The notes under the pieces: generated by a model
The model's database searches: none
What the model was told of the DNA's origin: nothing
What the model saw: only the letters and a program-made list of their open reading frames with translations
Shown here: one piece after another, positions 51,999 through 52,361 of the stretch
Layout: the number at the start of each line of letters is the position of its first letter
How positions within the stretch are numbered: the first letter of the stretch is position 1
Program-made: the position numbers and the translations under genes
From: Marinobacterium profundum
Lineage (GTDB): Bacteria; Pseudomonadota; Gammaproteobacteria; Pseudomonadales; Balneatricaceae
Assembly: GCF_001528745.1 (NCBI RefSeq)
Contig: NZ_BCNS01000184.1
Location: 1 to 52,361, forward strand
Direction of reading: 5' to 3'
Length of the DNA stretch: 52,361 nt

Positions 51999-52162
51999 CA
52001 GCCTGTCGGGCTTGGCCGGTCGTAGCGAGGGAAAGACCGATTTGAGTTAGTTTTTGAGCTCTTTTGAGGCGAATAGTGGTTCTATTCAACAATAAAGAGA
52101 ACAAGAAATAACCAAACTCAGGTGGCTCGCAGTAGGTTGAGTATTGTCGGACAGCCTCCTAG
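51995..52162. repeat. CTAG-bounded, MITE-like element, inverted copy of 57-223
   Basis: 168 bp, aligned in the opposite orientation to 57-223; about 50 bases at its right end are identical to the left end of that element, and the middle is diverged. Its left end (ctagcagcctgtcggg) is an imperfect match to the terminal repeat, so this end has decayed. It lies 55 bases before the start of the PLP-enzyme gene, and so may affect its expression. Confidence 0.7.
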
Positions 52163-52217
52163 TGGTTCTTGCCTTGCGCAGTTTCCCAATGCGTTTCAAT
52201 ACCCAGCTTGGGTGTCC

Positions 52218-52361
52218 ATGATTCAGTCTCACTTCAATCCCTTTGATTCTGTCGCCGTGCCGGTTCTGCAGCCGTTGCCACTGGAACTCTATCGCCGTGC
52301 CGGTGTTGATGTCTGGATGTTGCGGCCCGAACAGGTTCATCCCCAGGTCAACGGCAACAAA
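52218..52361 (+). CDS. PLP-dependent deaminase/desulfhydrase, ACC-deaminase-like, N-terminal part only
   Basis: The first 48 codons of a gene that runs off the window. The product MIQSHFNPFDSVAVPVLQ goes on with PLPLELYRRAGVDVWMLR and HPQVNGNK. This fits the opening of the 1-aminocyclopropane-1-carboxylate deaminase/D-cysteine desulfhydrase family (usually RRAGV..W.KRDDL.HP..SGNK); the lysine that ends the window is likely the PLP Schiff-base lysine. Arg-Pro-Glu replaces the usual Arg-Asp-Asp. The ATG at 52218 was chosen; a GTG two codons earlier is also in frame. A minus-strand frame here was rejected. Confidence 0.68.
   Translation, partial: MIQSHFNPFDSVAVPVLQPLPLELYRRAGVDVWMLRPEQVHPQVNGNK

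Noticed and set aside
52086-52340. Minus-strand 84-codon frame at the right end
   Set aside because: It runs through the repeat element, and the plus strand gives a recognisable PLP-enzyme opening.

Overview
The window looks like chromosome from a free-living, probably marine gammaproteobacterium of the Oceanospirillales/Pseudomonadales type. This rests on gene content and order: a Pseudomonas-style lysine cluster (dapC, an ArsC-like gene, long-form dapD, dapE), letAB, luxS, metA, greB, pdxH, a TRAP transporter, a DUF1302/DUF1329 pair and a periplasmic sulfite dehydrogenase. By eye the DNA is moderately GC-rich, with long antisense reading frames as shadows. No taxonomic assignment could be computed. 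I see no phage, transposase, CRISPR array or rRNA.

Layout. 1-593: tandem CTAG-bounded, MITE-like repeats and a second dispersed repeat. 594-3482 (minus): a variant metallophosphoesterase coupled to a sodium:solute symporter, then an MgtC-type membrane protein. 3740-6642 (plus): peroxiredoxin-glutaredoxin fusion, PACE efflux protein and metA, the last behind a long leader with a 24-bp palindrome and a DnaA-box hairpin. 6743-9078 (minus): CvfB-like RNA-binding protein, luxS, spermidine-synthase-like protein. 9079-9496: orphan plus-strand terminator (possible small RNA) and the DUF1329 terminator. 9497-14017: DUF1329 and DUF1302 envelope proteins divergent from an AraC-family regulator. 14190-14651: five tRNAs (Ser, Asn, Lys, Lys, Lys) behind a strong promoter. 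14849-16423: three-domain lipoprotein and greB. 16591-19709 (minus): ECF sigma factor, zinc-finger anti-sigma, molybdenum sulfite dehydrogenase and its cytochrome c. 19953-22574 (plus): orphan 138-residue protein, EamA exporter, secreted Gly/Asn-rich coiled-coil protein. 22693-28894 (minus): tightly packed lysine/diaminopimelate genes with rlmA and three small envelope or unknown genes. 29399-38201: fumC, PilZ protein, alpha/beta hydrolase, glycerate-kinase-like protein, and letA-letB with an extra lipoprotein gene. 38482-40953 (plus): pdxH, carboxylesterase, SlyD-like isomerase, SGNH esterase. 41038-42794: RepB-like small protein beside an AT-rich island, transglycosylase lipoprotein, SMR transporter. 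43254-46283: TRAP transporter. 46296-51749: DUF1499 lipoprotein, pirin, a diverged pirin 3' remnant, Ycf46-like AAA+ ATPase, GFA-family protein, acyltransferase and DUF4399 protein. 51835-52162: two abutting CTAG-bounded elements, then the first 48 codons of a PLP enzyme running off the end.

The genes are mostly core metabolism (methionine, lysine/peptidoglycan, vitamin B6, TCA cycle) and envelope functions (LetAB lipid transport, DUF1302/1329, lipoproteins). The most interesting points are: the metallophosphoesterase that has lost one metal site; the unrecognised lipoprotein gene seven bases behind letB; the CTAG-sharing repeats at both ends; the pirin 3' remnant that drifted as coding DNA; the secreted coiled-coil protein; and the possible sRNA at 9150-9308. 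No clearly new multi-gene system could be demonstrated from sequence alone.
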